Assembly: GCF_026210795.1 (NCBI RefSeq)
Contig: NC_089449.1
Coordinates: 3,100,001-3,164,000 of the forward strand
Direction: 5' to 3'
DNA from: Rhizophagus irregularis
Lineage: Eukaryota > Glomeromycota > Glomeromycetes > Glomerales > Glomeraceae
DNA: 64,000 nucleotides
Shown here: positions 42,908-52,893 of the stretch, piece after piece
Position numbering within the stretch: the stretch's first letter is position 1
Layout: each line of letters begins with the position of its first letter
Made by a program: the position numbers and the translations under genes
Notes under the pieces: generated by a model
Told to the model about the DNA's origin: nothing
Database searches by the model: none
What the model saw: the letters and a program-made list of their open reading frames with translations, nothing else

Positions 42908-44134
42908 ATGGAAGAAAATAATTACAAGAGAATAATTGACAATATCGAAAAGGAGAATAAATATGAATTGAAAGAAGGAATTCTATATAGAGTAAAAGGA
43001 CAAAACAAATTTAGAGTAATCAGGGATTATGAATACGAAGGATTGATGTACATGATGCATGATAACGAATTATCAGGACATTTTGGAGTAGAAGCGACAT
43101 TAGATAGAATAAAAGAAAATTATTGGTGGAAAAATATGAAAGAAGATGTAGAAGAATATGTAAAAACGTGTTGGAATTGTCAAATGAGAGGAAAACCAAG
43201 AGGAAAGAACGAATTAATGCCGATAAAGATAAATGAACCATTCGAGATGATTGGAATAGATATAGTTGGACCATTAAAAGAGACAGAAAAGGGAAATAAG
43301 TATATTGTAGTAGCAATGGATTATTTTACAAAATGGCCCGAGGCCGCACCACTAAAAGAAGCTACGGCGAAAGAGGTAGTAGAATTTATTTGGAAGGATA
43401 TAATTTGTAGACATGGGTGTCCAAAGAAAATAATTAGTGATAGAGGGACTCACTTTAACAATAGAATGATGGAAGAATTGGTAGAAAGGTGCGGAATAAA
43501 TCATAGATTAAGTACACCATATAGGCCACAAACAAATGGTTTGGTCGAAAGATTCAATAAAACTTTATGCGAAGGATTAGCCAAATTAGGAGAAGAAAAC
43601 TGGGATAAACATATACCATCCGTATTATTTGCATACAGAACAAAGAAGCAATCGTCAACAAGAATTAAACCTTTTTATGCAACGTACGGAAGGAGAGCGA
43701 AATTACCATTAGACAAAGATGAAAACAAGATAACATTAGCTGATAGAGTAAAAATACTAATTGAAGAGCTACCGGTAATAAGAAGGAAAATAAAAGAAAA
43801 TGTGAAAGAAGCTCAAGAGAAACAAAAACAACAACACGACAAAAGGGGAATTAGAAAACCTAAATTTGAAATAGGAGAAAAAGTATTATTATATGAAGCA
43901 TGGAGAGAGAAACAATGGTCGGGAAAATTGCAGAACAAATGGAAAGGACCATATTTAATTCACGAAGAATTTGGAAATGGAGCGTATAAACTCAAAGAAT
44001 TAGACGGAAGAATACTAAAAACACCACAAAATGGAGAATGGCTAAAGAAATTTTATGATCGAGGGAGATTTACACCAAAAATAGTAATTAAAGGAAAAGA
44101 GGTATTCGATAAGACCCGAGTTCGATTCGAGTAA
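42908..44134 (+). CDS. Ty3/gypsy integrase encoded as a separate ORF
   Basis: 408 residues from ATG 42908. N-terminal zinc site (MMHDNELSGHFG and CWNCQMRG), catalytic core D (GIDIVGPL), D (ISDRGTHFNN), E (GLVERFNKTL), and a C-terminal part with FEIGEKVLLYEAW and WKGPYLIHEEFGNGAYKLKEL. It is in the same frame as pol but separated by 60 nt that include two TAA codons (42845-42847 and a second near 42896). A direct Pol-integrase fusion would need two readthrough events, so reinitiation, internal initiation or a spliced RNA is more likely. Confidence 0.9.
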   Translation: MEENNYKRIIDNIEKENKYELKEGILYRVKGQNKFRVIRDYEYEGLMYMMHDNELSGHFGVEATLDRIKENYWWKNMKEDVEEYVKTCWNCQMRGKPRGKNELMPIKINEPFEMIGIDIVGPLKETEKGNKYIVVAMDYFTKWPEAAPLKEATAKEVVEFIWKDIICRHGCPKKIISDRGTHFNNRMMEELVERCGINHRLSTPYRPQTNGLVERFNKTLCEGLAKLGEENWDKHIPSVLFAYRTKKQSSTRIKPFYATYGRRAKLPLDKDENKITLADRVKILIEELPVIRRKIKENVKEAQEKQKQQHDKRGIRKPKFEIGEKVLLYEAWREKQWSGKLQNKWKGPYLIHEEFGNGAYKLKELDGRILKTPQNGEWLKKFYDRGRFTPKIVIKGKEVFDKTRVRFE

Positions 44135-44192
44135 AATATTATGGATAAGACACGAGTTCGATTCTATCAAAGTTATTTGTGAGGTCACAAAT

Positions 44193-44209
44193 AGCGAAGA
44201 GGGGGATAA
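44193..44209 (+). other. Polypurine tract of LTR retrotransposon
   Basis: GCGAAGAGGGGGATAA lies directly before the 3' LTR TG at 44210, the expected place for the plus-strand primer. Confidence 0.75.
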
Positions 44210-45310
44210 TGTAAACGGTCGAATATCAAGCATGAAAAGATGATAAAATTCAACTACCAAACGTAATTGCCAAATGTTAAGAACGAACAAATTAATCGTG
44301 GATTGGCGTAGATGGATAAATAATTAGCCGAAAAGGATAAACATTTAGGAAGAGTAATGATCTACATGATGTAATATTTATTGAATGATTGACAAGGAAC
44401 CAATAGGATAAATAGAGTCGATCAATTGCGGCTTAGCAATCTTTAACAATAAGAACGATAAGAAAGAATAATTATAAGCCACAAAAGATAGATTATAAGC
44501 AAAACACATAAAGCGAATTAAAAGAACATATAAAATAATGTCAGAAAGATTAAAGAACACAAAATAATGTAAAAGATAATATAAAAAGATAGTATAAAGA
44601 TGGAACGTAAAAGATAATATATTAAAAAGAACATATATAAAAAGATAGCATATTAAAAGATAGCATATTAAAAAGATAGCGTATTTAAAATATAGATAGT
44701 ATATTAGAAAGATAGTTCAAAGATAATATGTAAAAAGAACATAAAAGATAGTATATAGATAGAATAGAAAGTAGCATAAAATTTGTATAAAAAGAGAACG
44801 GAATTCAAAATAATTCCACAGTTCTCATCCACAGAACTCAATAAAAATATAAGTTTTATTTTTTAATTATTTGTTAGTAAAGTTTAACGTTAATTAAAGG
44901 TAATAGGTTCGCCCTAAACTTTAATTAATGTTTGCTTAATTAATTTTAATTGAATAAATGGAAATTTTAAGATGAATTAAATATACACTTTTGGAAAGTA
45001 ATAATTCGTAGCGAGAGCTATCGAAGTTTGAAATTAAAGGTAAAAGTGGATATAATTTGGGGAAAATTTAGAGAAGTTAATTTTATTTTATATCGTTCGA
45101 CGTTTTATATTACTAACGCTATTTATGTCGTGAACCAAGAATGTTGTTGTATGTTGTTCGTTGATTATGTCGTTTGATAATTAAGTTGTTGATTATTTGT
45201 TTGTTCGTTTAATTGTTCGTTCGTTCGTTCATTCGTTCGTTCGACCATGGGAATGCCCGTTCGATGTGGCAACTCTGTAAATTGATGACAGAGGGAATTG
45301 GGGGATCTCA
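44210..45310 (+). repeat. 3' long terminal repeat
   Basis: 1101 bp, same length as the 5' LTR. Two differences noticed by eye: GTGAACCAAG against GTGAATCAAG, and GTTCGTTCG against GTTTGTTCG. Both are C/T changes. Confidence 0.95.
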
Positions 45311-47371
45311 ACGGCATAGACAATTTTATATATGCCATTGGCCTTATCTGTCCGTGACCTTCGTGAAATTGTAACAGAAAGGCTGAAAATTATTTACAGT
45401 GATCCACTTCCTTTTACTATTCATATTCCATCAGATGAGTGGATCTGACTTCAATTTTGTCCTACAAATGCTACAACAACAAGATCAATGCATTATACTG
45501 GCCAATTTAATGTTAAATTTAAGGTACAAAGCCGGTTACTTTGAAAGAGTAGTGATGATGCACATTATTGTGCAGCACTTTTTCGATACCTTAGAGAATT
45601 TTGCATCCATTATAAACAATGGACTTGCTTAATTTCTGCTGATGACAAACATAAAGTTCCTATTGGAGAAGATGTTGCTGTTTCTACAGGCGTACGAAAT
45701 AGACATTCTATGGTTGCTCAAAATAGCACTTTGGCTGCTGCTGATCATGATTTTACTAAACTTTCTATAACACCTTCAGTTACATTTTTTATATCAATTC
45801 CTAATGAAATTTCAGGATCATTTTATGATGGCCAAGTATTTGTATCTTACAAAAATGCAACTTTTGAACCAAGTAATGTGATCAGACACTCAACTGAATT
45901 TTTAAATGCACTCAATATTCAATATGCACACCAAATGACGCCTCCAATATTATGTCTTTATACTGATGGAGGGCCAGACCACCGATGTAATTATGGATCA
46001 GTACAGATTTCATTAATCTGTCTTTTTCTTAGTGGAAATTTTGATTTACTTATTGCAGTTCGTACAGCTCCTAATCATAGCTGGACGAACCCAGCAGAAC
46101 GGATTATGAGCATTTTGAATTTAGGTCTTCAAGGTGTTGCACTTAAGCGGGATTAAATGAGTCCTGAATCTGAAGTTCTATTTGATACAGCAAATACTTT
46201 AGATGATATACGAACTAAAGCTCAAGAATCTAATAAATTAGAATCTGAGTTAAAAGAAAGTATTGCAAGTGTTCAGAATATATTAAATAATCGAACAGAA
46301 TGACTCTCATTAAAGGAAAAGAAATTTAAATGCAATGATTCAGCAAATGTGGAAGCTATTACTGAATTATTTGAGGTAAAATTTTATCATTTATTTATTT
46401 TTTATATTTTTTTATTAATTTAATATCCATACAATTTCTTATTTTTCAAACAGTCTATTCATACTTTAGATCCAACTTTAACAGTTGACGAAACTACACA
46501 AGTACAAATACGTCATCACACTGCTTTAATTGAATTTATAGATACTCACTGCCGTATTCGTGCATATAGCTTTCAGGTAATATTATGGCATTTATACTAT
46601 AATAAATAATTGATTTCTTACATCATTTTAATGTTTTTTTTTTAAAGGTAAAAAAATGCAACAATATTACCTGTTCATATTGTAAACCAATTCGCCTTCC
46701 ACTACACGAATTTAATAATTTGAACTTTCTTCCAGATCCTATTCCTTCACGAGGTAAATTATCTTTTTTGTATTTTTTTCAATATTTTAAATTAACTAAA
46801 CTTTATTAATTTTTAACCAGACAATACAGATCACTACATGCCTTTTGAACGTGTTTATGGAACTGAAACTACTGAAGAGTATAGACCAACATATATGCAA
46901 ATACAAGCGAATGCAGAACCCATTTCAAAGTCTATCCTAATTGGAGGTAAAATTCGTTTTTACATTAATTGTGAGGATTGTAGAAAACGCCGTTGTGTTT
47001 ATAGTGATAAATCCTTGAATAATGAGGAACAAGAAGATTATCAACAAGCATTAGAGTCATATTCATACTCTTGTGGTGCACCAATTTTTCCTGATGATCA
47101 TTATTTAAGTGAAGTGGTATTTGTATGTACACGAATCAGTTGTGACTCACCAATTGAAATACTGTATTATTCAAGTCGAAAATCAGGAAACTATCCAATT
47201 TGTTATTATTGTGGGGAAAGTGAGAGCTTAGTAGCTCCTTCTCAATCTTTAAAAGAACGTTTTAAACAAATTTATCCATTGTGTGAAGGATGTCAGGGAA
47301 ATGAGAAGGAATTTTATACTAAGGGAAAGATTAAAACTAATGGTTGTGCTTCAAAACGTCGTAAAACATAG
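45311..47371 (+). pseudogene. DDE-like multi-exon gene, 3' half
   Basis: Continues the gene cut at 34001. Recognisable blocks: YMPLALSVRDLRE, IPSDEWI then TGA, QSRLL then TGA, DDAHYCAALFRYLREF, SADDKHKVPIGED, LCLYTDGGPDHRCNYGSVQI, RTAPNHSWTNPAERIMSILN. A further TAA follows ALKRD, and a TGA follows NNRTE. Two introns near 46376-46453 and 46576-46647 and a third near 46755-46819 lead to the last exon (to 47371) with paired Cys (CEDCRKRRC, CYYCGES, CEGCQG). Asp in DDKHK, Asp in TDGGPDH and Glu in NPAERIMS could be a DDE triad, which would make the family transposase-like; this is inference. At least three stops fit CGA to TGA. Confidence 0.75.
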
Positions 47372-47679
47372 TTTCATTAGTTTTTTATTTGTAATACAAA
47401 GCTCGTATGCTGCATTTTAATGTAATAAAAAAATAAATGATGTCGTCATATCAGACATAGTGTCTTAATTTGTGTAGGCCGAATTACTATAATTCTGGCC
47501 AAAATTATGATCACGTGCTTTTTGTTTAAATTATTTTTAGCCCTCCCCCCCCTCTTATCGATTTAATTTATGTTATGATAAACAGATAATTAACTTGGTC
47601 TGGCCTTAATTGGAGTGCTTTTTTTATAACTATTTTATTTCAAAAAATCAATCATATATTATAATTAAAATTGCTACGA

Positions 47680-47959
47680 ATCACCGGCGGTGATCATCAC
47701 CGGTGTCACGTGATTTTTAAAATTTTGGCCGGAATTAGGTGATCTACATAAAAATTTCCTTTTTTGGAATCTTGTGTAACGCATTTCCTCATTTTTGATG
47801 AGAAACAAAATTGCCTTTTTGGATTATGTAACGTTACTCAAACTCCATAAAAGGAAATTTATATGTCAATTCCTTAATTCCGGCCAAATTTATAAAATCA
47901 CGTGACACCGGTGAACATGTGAACGAATAACAAAAAAACCGGTGATCACCGCCGGTGAT
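47680..47959. mobile_element. Palindromic MITE with CACCGGCGGTGATC ends
   Basis: About 280 bp. ATCACCGGCGGTGATC at the left and its complement at the right, then CACCGGTGTCACGTGATTTT and GGCCGGAATTA matched in the other arm. Core has AAATTTCCTTTTTTGGAAT, which also occurs in the insertion at 2399-2866, so the two families are related or share a source. Confidence 0.7.
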
Positions 47960-48312
47960 AAATAGCAAACTCCCATTATAATTTATGAAAAATAAAAAAA
48001 AATTATATTGTCAAAGTTAACCAATTTAATCTTTAGTTTAATGTCCTCCCCCCCCCTCTATTTTTGAAAAATTCAAGGGTGATTTAAACATATATGTTTG
48101 ATATGTTTAAATATGCTTAAAACACCCCCTCCTTTACTAAAATTTAATAGTACCTAGAATTTCCGATTTTACCGAAAATTTCCGAAATTTTTAATATGTT
48201 TAATTTCATGTTTGTTTAAATTACCCTCAAAATTTTTGGCCGGAAAGGACGTTAAACTAATTATTAATTTGGAACGGCCTAACCTTAAACCAAAATTTTC
48301 AACAATCAGATA

Positions 48313-48479
48313 AGGGCAGTGACAGATATTACCTAATATTCTAGGGGGAGGGGGTAATTGAAAATCTTAGGTTACATATATACTATATAAGGAAATTACA
48401 TATATAATATATCTTACCTGGGGGAGGGGGGGTAAGCTCTTATAATAAACTGATATTAGGTAATATCTGTCATTGCCCT
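48313..48479. repeat. Short inverted-repeat element
   Basis: 27-bp arms, AGGGCAGTGACAGATATTAC at the left and the complement with one mismatch at the right, around two G-rich runs. Probably a MITE. No clear target duplication. Confidence 0.6.
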
Positions 48480-48882
48480 AACTGTTTAAAGGATTTTTTT
48501 GATAAATTTAATATGCAGTAAATTTAAATTTATGTAAGATTTTCAACCAAAGTAATTATTATAGCGGAGTGACAAATGATCAACAAAATTGTGATAAAGT
48601 AAAAATGAATGATAATCATTTCATTGGTGCTTAATAATTACCTAAGATGAAATGATTAATCAGTTACTGCGATTTTGTAATAATTGATCTACATTCCAGT
48701 TTGTTTGTCATATATGCAATGATGCAATGCTTGTACTTGTGATCAATGCTTTTGCACATAATGTATTTTGCATAAATATTATTACCATATTTATTCATAC
48801 TAATAAAGGCGCTCAATAATAAAAAAAAAAAAGAAAAGATATTTATTTATCCTTTTCAATTAGGGAGAGTTTTGAAATAGCA

Positions 48883-51800
48883 ATGGGCCAATGTATTGGT
48901 AAAGGTATAGCATATAACACGAATAATAATATTAATTAGAATTATTCAAAATTATTAAAACAAATTTGCAATATAATAAAACTAGTTTTGTGTGATATCA
49001 AAAAACCTAAAGGTAAATATAATATACAAAACAAATTGAAATATTAAGATTTTTATTTATTAAAAAATTATTATAAATAATCAAATATAATTAAACCAAA
49101 TTTGCAATATAACAAAACTAGTTTCCAGTAATATAGAAGAATTTGAAGAATGTGGTACTGGAGAATTTGAGGGAAGTGGCACTGAAGAATTTGAAAGAAG
49201 TAATATTGAGGAATTTGAAGGAAGTGACACCAAGGAATCTAAAGGTATATCAAATAAGTTGAAGTATTAAGTTTTTATTTATAAACAACTCAAATACTAC
49301 AAATATAATTTAAACTAACTATATTATATAAAAATTATTAAATATTTAGCTCGTAAGTTAATATAATGAATTACTCATTATTTTTATTGTATTCCATATA
49401 ACTAAATAATTTATTCAATAATTAATAATCTGTAGTTGGTAAGTTATCAGTTATTTAAATCTTTAGTCTTTACTTTATTTATTCTACATAACATTCAAAT
49501 AACTAAATTCTTTGTTTATATAACTATTTAATAATTAATTATATTACAGATGGTAAGTTACAATATATATATTATATTTATTTGTTTAATATTTTATGTA
49601 ATATTGTACTTAATTCAACTAATTAGATTCTTAATTCAAATAACTAGATTGTAAGTAATATATATAATTTACAGTAACTACTTTTATATTATCTTTATAT
49701 TTAACTAATTAATAATTAATAATACTACAGGGTGTAAGTTATATGATATCTATATTTGTATTATTTATATAATTTAAACTATCTAATTTCTTCATTTAAA
49801 AAATTATTTTGTAATTTATTTTAGTTGGTAAGTTATAAATTATTTATTTAATTCTATTATTACTTATTGTTATAATATTTACATATAATTTAAACTATCT
49901 AATTTCTTTATTTAAATAGATTGTAAGTTATAAGTTATTTATTTAATTCTATTATTACTTATTGTTATAATATTTACATATAATTTAAACTATCTAATTT
50001 CTTTATTTAAAAAATTATTAAATAATATAGGGAGTAAGTTATTTATTTAATTCTATTATTACTTATTGTTATAATATTTACATATAATTTAAACTATCTA
50101 ATTTCTTTATTTAAAAAATTATTTCGTAGATGGTAAGTTATTTATTTAATTCTATTATTACTTATTGTTATAATATTTACATATAATTTAAACTATCTAA
50201 TTTCTTTATTTAAAAAATTATTTCGTAGATCGTAAGTTATTTATTTAATTCTATTATTACTTATTGTTATAATATTTACATATAATTTAAACTATCTAAT
50301 TTCTTTATTTAAATAGGTTGTAAGTTATAAGTTATTTATTTAATTCTATTATTACTTATTGTTATAATATTTACATATAATTTAAACTATCTAATTTCTT
50401 TATTTAAAAAATTATTAAATAATATAGGGAGTAAGTTATTTATTTAATTCTATTATTACTTATTGTTATAATATTTACATATAATTTAAACTATCTAATT
50501 TCTTTATTTAAAAAATTATTAAATAATATAGGGAGTAAGTTATTTATTTAATTCTATTATTACTTATTGTTATAATATTTACATATAATTTAAACTATCT
50601 AATTTCTTTATTTAAAAAATTATTAAATAATATAGGGAGTAAGTTATTTATTTAATTCTATTATTACTTATTGTTATAATATTTACATATAATTTAAACT
50701 ATCTAATTTCTTTATTTAAAAAATTATTAAATAATATAGGGAGTAAGTTATTTATTTAATTCTATTATTACTTATTGTTATAATATTTACATATAATTTA
50801 AACTATCTAATTTCTTTATTTATTTAATAGATTGTAAGTCATAAGTTATTTATTTAATTCTATTATTACTTATTGTTATAATATTTACATATAATTTAAA
50901 CTATCTAATTTCTTTATTTAAATAGATTGTAAGTTATAAGTTATTTATTTAATTCTATTATTACTTATTGTTATAATATTTACATATAATTTAAACTATC
51001 TAATTTCTTTATTTATTTAATAGATTGTAAGTCATAAGTTATTTATTTAATTCTATTATTACTTATTGTTATAATATTTACATATAATTTAAACCATCTA
51101 ATTTCTTTATTTAAAAATTATTTCGTAGATGGTAAGTTATTTATTTAATTCTATTATTACTTATTGTTATAATATTTACATATAATTTAAACTATCTAAT
51201 TTCTTTATTTAAAAATTATTTCGTAGATGGTAAGTTATTTATTTAATTCTATTATTACTTATTGTTATAATATTTACATATAATTTAAACTATCTAATTT
51301 CTTTATTTAAATAGATTGTAAGTTATAAGTTATTTATTTAATTCTATTATTACTTATTGTTATAATATTTACATATAATTTAAATTAACTAATTTCTTTG
51401 TTATAAAATTATTTACAATCTAGCTTGTAAGTATCTCTATCATTATATATTTTATATAATATTTATTTGTTAACTGAATTCTTTCATCTGAAAAATATCT
51501 GTTACTTTAGTTGGTAAGTTGTAAATTATAGGTTATTATATGTATTTATCCAAAAATTAAGACTTATATTATATTACATTAAATTCCTATTTAAATTTTA
51601 GAGTAAGTAATAATTTGTTTTCTGTAAATTATTATACAATCTATAATATCTATAATATAATTTTTTTAATTATTTAAATTTATAGATTTGGGAAAAGTGG
51701 AAATACAATTATAGATGATTTTATTCTTAAAAAAAAATTAAGATGGATTCCTTATAACAAATTTAAAAATGTTGAATATCTTAATGAAGGAGGATTTGGT

Positions 51801-52893
51801 ACTATATATAAAGCTACTTGGTTAAATAATGATAATGTTAAAAAAGTAATTCTTAAATGTCACAAGAATTTAAATGAAAATTTAAATGAATTTTTAAAAG
51901 AAGTATGATAGTATATTATTTTCTATTTTTAATTTAAATTAAAATTTATTTATATTAATAAATTATTATTATTTTTTATAGTGGGAATATCATACAAGTG
52001 TTTTAGATTCATACGAAATTATATTTATGTATGGATTTACAGCAGATCCAAATATTTCAAAATATATGGTAGTAATGGATTATGCAAATAAAGGTAATTT
52101 AAGAGAAAATTTAACAAGAATAGTCAAAAAGAAATGGAATCAAAAATTACTTATGTTGTGCGAAATTATTTCTGGACTTAGTGAGATACATGGAAAAAAT
52201 CTTATTCATTGTGATTTTCATGATGGTAATATTTTAAATCATAATGAGGGTAAAATTTATATTAGTGATTTAGGATTATGTCAACCTGTAAAATCGTTTT
52301 TGTATGGGGATGATATTTGTGGTGTAATGCCATTTATGGCTCCTGAAGTTTTAAGAGGCAAATCTTATACGCCAGCTAGTGATATATATAGTTTTTCTAT
52401 GATTATGTGGGAACTTACATCCGGGGTACCACCATTTAATAATAGAGCACATGATATTCAACTTTGTTTGAGTATTTGTAAAGGTGAACGTCCTGAAATT
52501 ATTGAAAATACTCCACAATGTTATGTAGATTTAATGAAAGAATGTTGGAATGAAGATTCATCAAAAAGACCATCTTCTGGAGAAGTATTACAAATTATTG
52601 ATAAATGGATTTTCCATCCTGATAATGATGAAATTAATGAAGAATTAAAAAGCAATATTATGGAATTTATAAATGCACCAATTGGGCGGTATAACAATCT
52701 TGTTACTACATCACATCCACAAGCATGTTATACAAGTCGCTTATTTGGTTTTACTAGCAAAAAATTGAATGAAATTCTTGAAAATGAAGATTCACAAGCT
52801 AGTGTAAAAACAAATGAAATGCTAGTAAGTGAAGATTTGGATGGTTATATAATTAAGGATTTAGGGACATTGGGTATGTACTATGATATATAA
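48883..52893 (+). CDS. TKL-type protein kinase gene with microexon array (29-exon model)
   Basis: Exons: 48883-48898, 48986-49012, 49122-49244, then 23 exons of 3 nt and one of 1 nt (49350-51602), then 51686-51902 and 51982-52893. They total 1365 nt, 455 codons with no internal stop. The start MGQC is followed by an acidic exon of 8-residue repeats (EEFEGSGT type). The array adds 24 residues rich in Asp, Trp, Arg and Tyr. The kinase domain has LNEGGFGTIYKA, the ATP-binding Lys in VILKCHK, the catalytic loop LIHCDFHDGNIL, ISDLGL for DFG and MAPEVLRG. Expanded kinase families of this type are known from Rhizophagus. If the array is skipped, exon 3 joined to 51686 runs into TAG within ten codons, so the array or an equivalent 3n+1 nt is needed. 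A shorter protein from a later ATG is the alternative. Confidence 0.8.
49245..51685 (+). repeat. Tandem array of intron-like units with 3-nt exons
   Basis: 24 units, 83 to 114 bp each. Each starts GTAAGT, has CTATCTAATTTC (branch-point-like CTAAT) and ends in AG, three bases, GTAAGT. The three-base exons start at 49350 CTC, 49436 TTG, 49550 ATG, 49648 ATT, 49731 GGT, 49825 TTG, 49920 ATT, 50031 GGA, 50130 ATG, 50229 ATC, 50317 GTT, 50428, 50532, 50636 and 50740 GGA (exact 104-bp period), 50831, 50926 and 51024 ATT, 51129 and 51227 ATG, 51315 ATT, 51424 CTT, 51511 TTG, plus single A at 51602. Units at the edges are diverged and central units nearly identical, as expected for growth from the middle. 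Confidence 0.85.

Larger units (their letters stand above)
34001..45310 (+). mobile_element. Ty3/gypsy-type LTR retrotransposon carrying a nucleotide kinase
   Basis: 11,310 bp, with 1101-bp LTRs at 34001-35101 and 44210-45310, both starting TG and ending CA. ACGG flanks both sides (33997-34000 and 45311-45314). Order: leader, gag, pro, RT-RNase H-kinase, integrase, which is the Ty3/gypsy order with integrase last. All frames are open and I see about two base differences between the LTRs, so the insertion is young. It split a DDE-like pseudogene. The coding strand is strikingly A-rich, and the element is large for its class because of a long Gag N-terminus and the kinase. Confidence 0.95.
47372..48882. 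other. Non-coding region with two inverted-repeat elements
   Basis: Apart from the elements at 47680-47959 and 48313-48479 I see only AT-rich DNA with repeated CCGGCCAAAATT and CACGTGA motifs and G/C runs. Confidence 0.5.

Noticed and set aside
49830-51420. CRISPR-like appearance of regular repeats
   Set aside because: The units are nearly identical over their full length with no variable spacers, and the fixed AG-NNN-GTAAGT junctions fit introns, in a eukaryotic gene.
49350-51513. Reading the 3-nt exons in phase 0, which would give a hydrophobic, membrane-like segment
   Set aside because: Exon 3 ends one base into a codon (AAA G), so the array is in phase 1; phase 0 would not fit the flanking exons.
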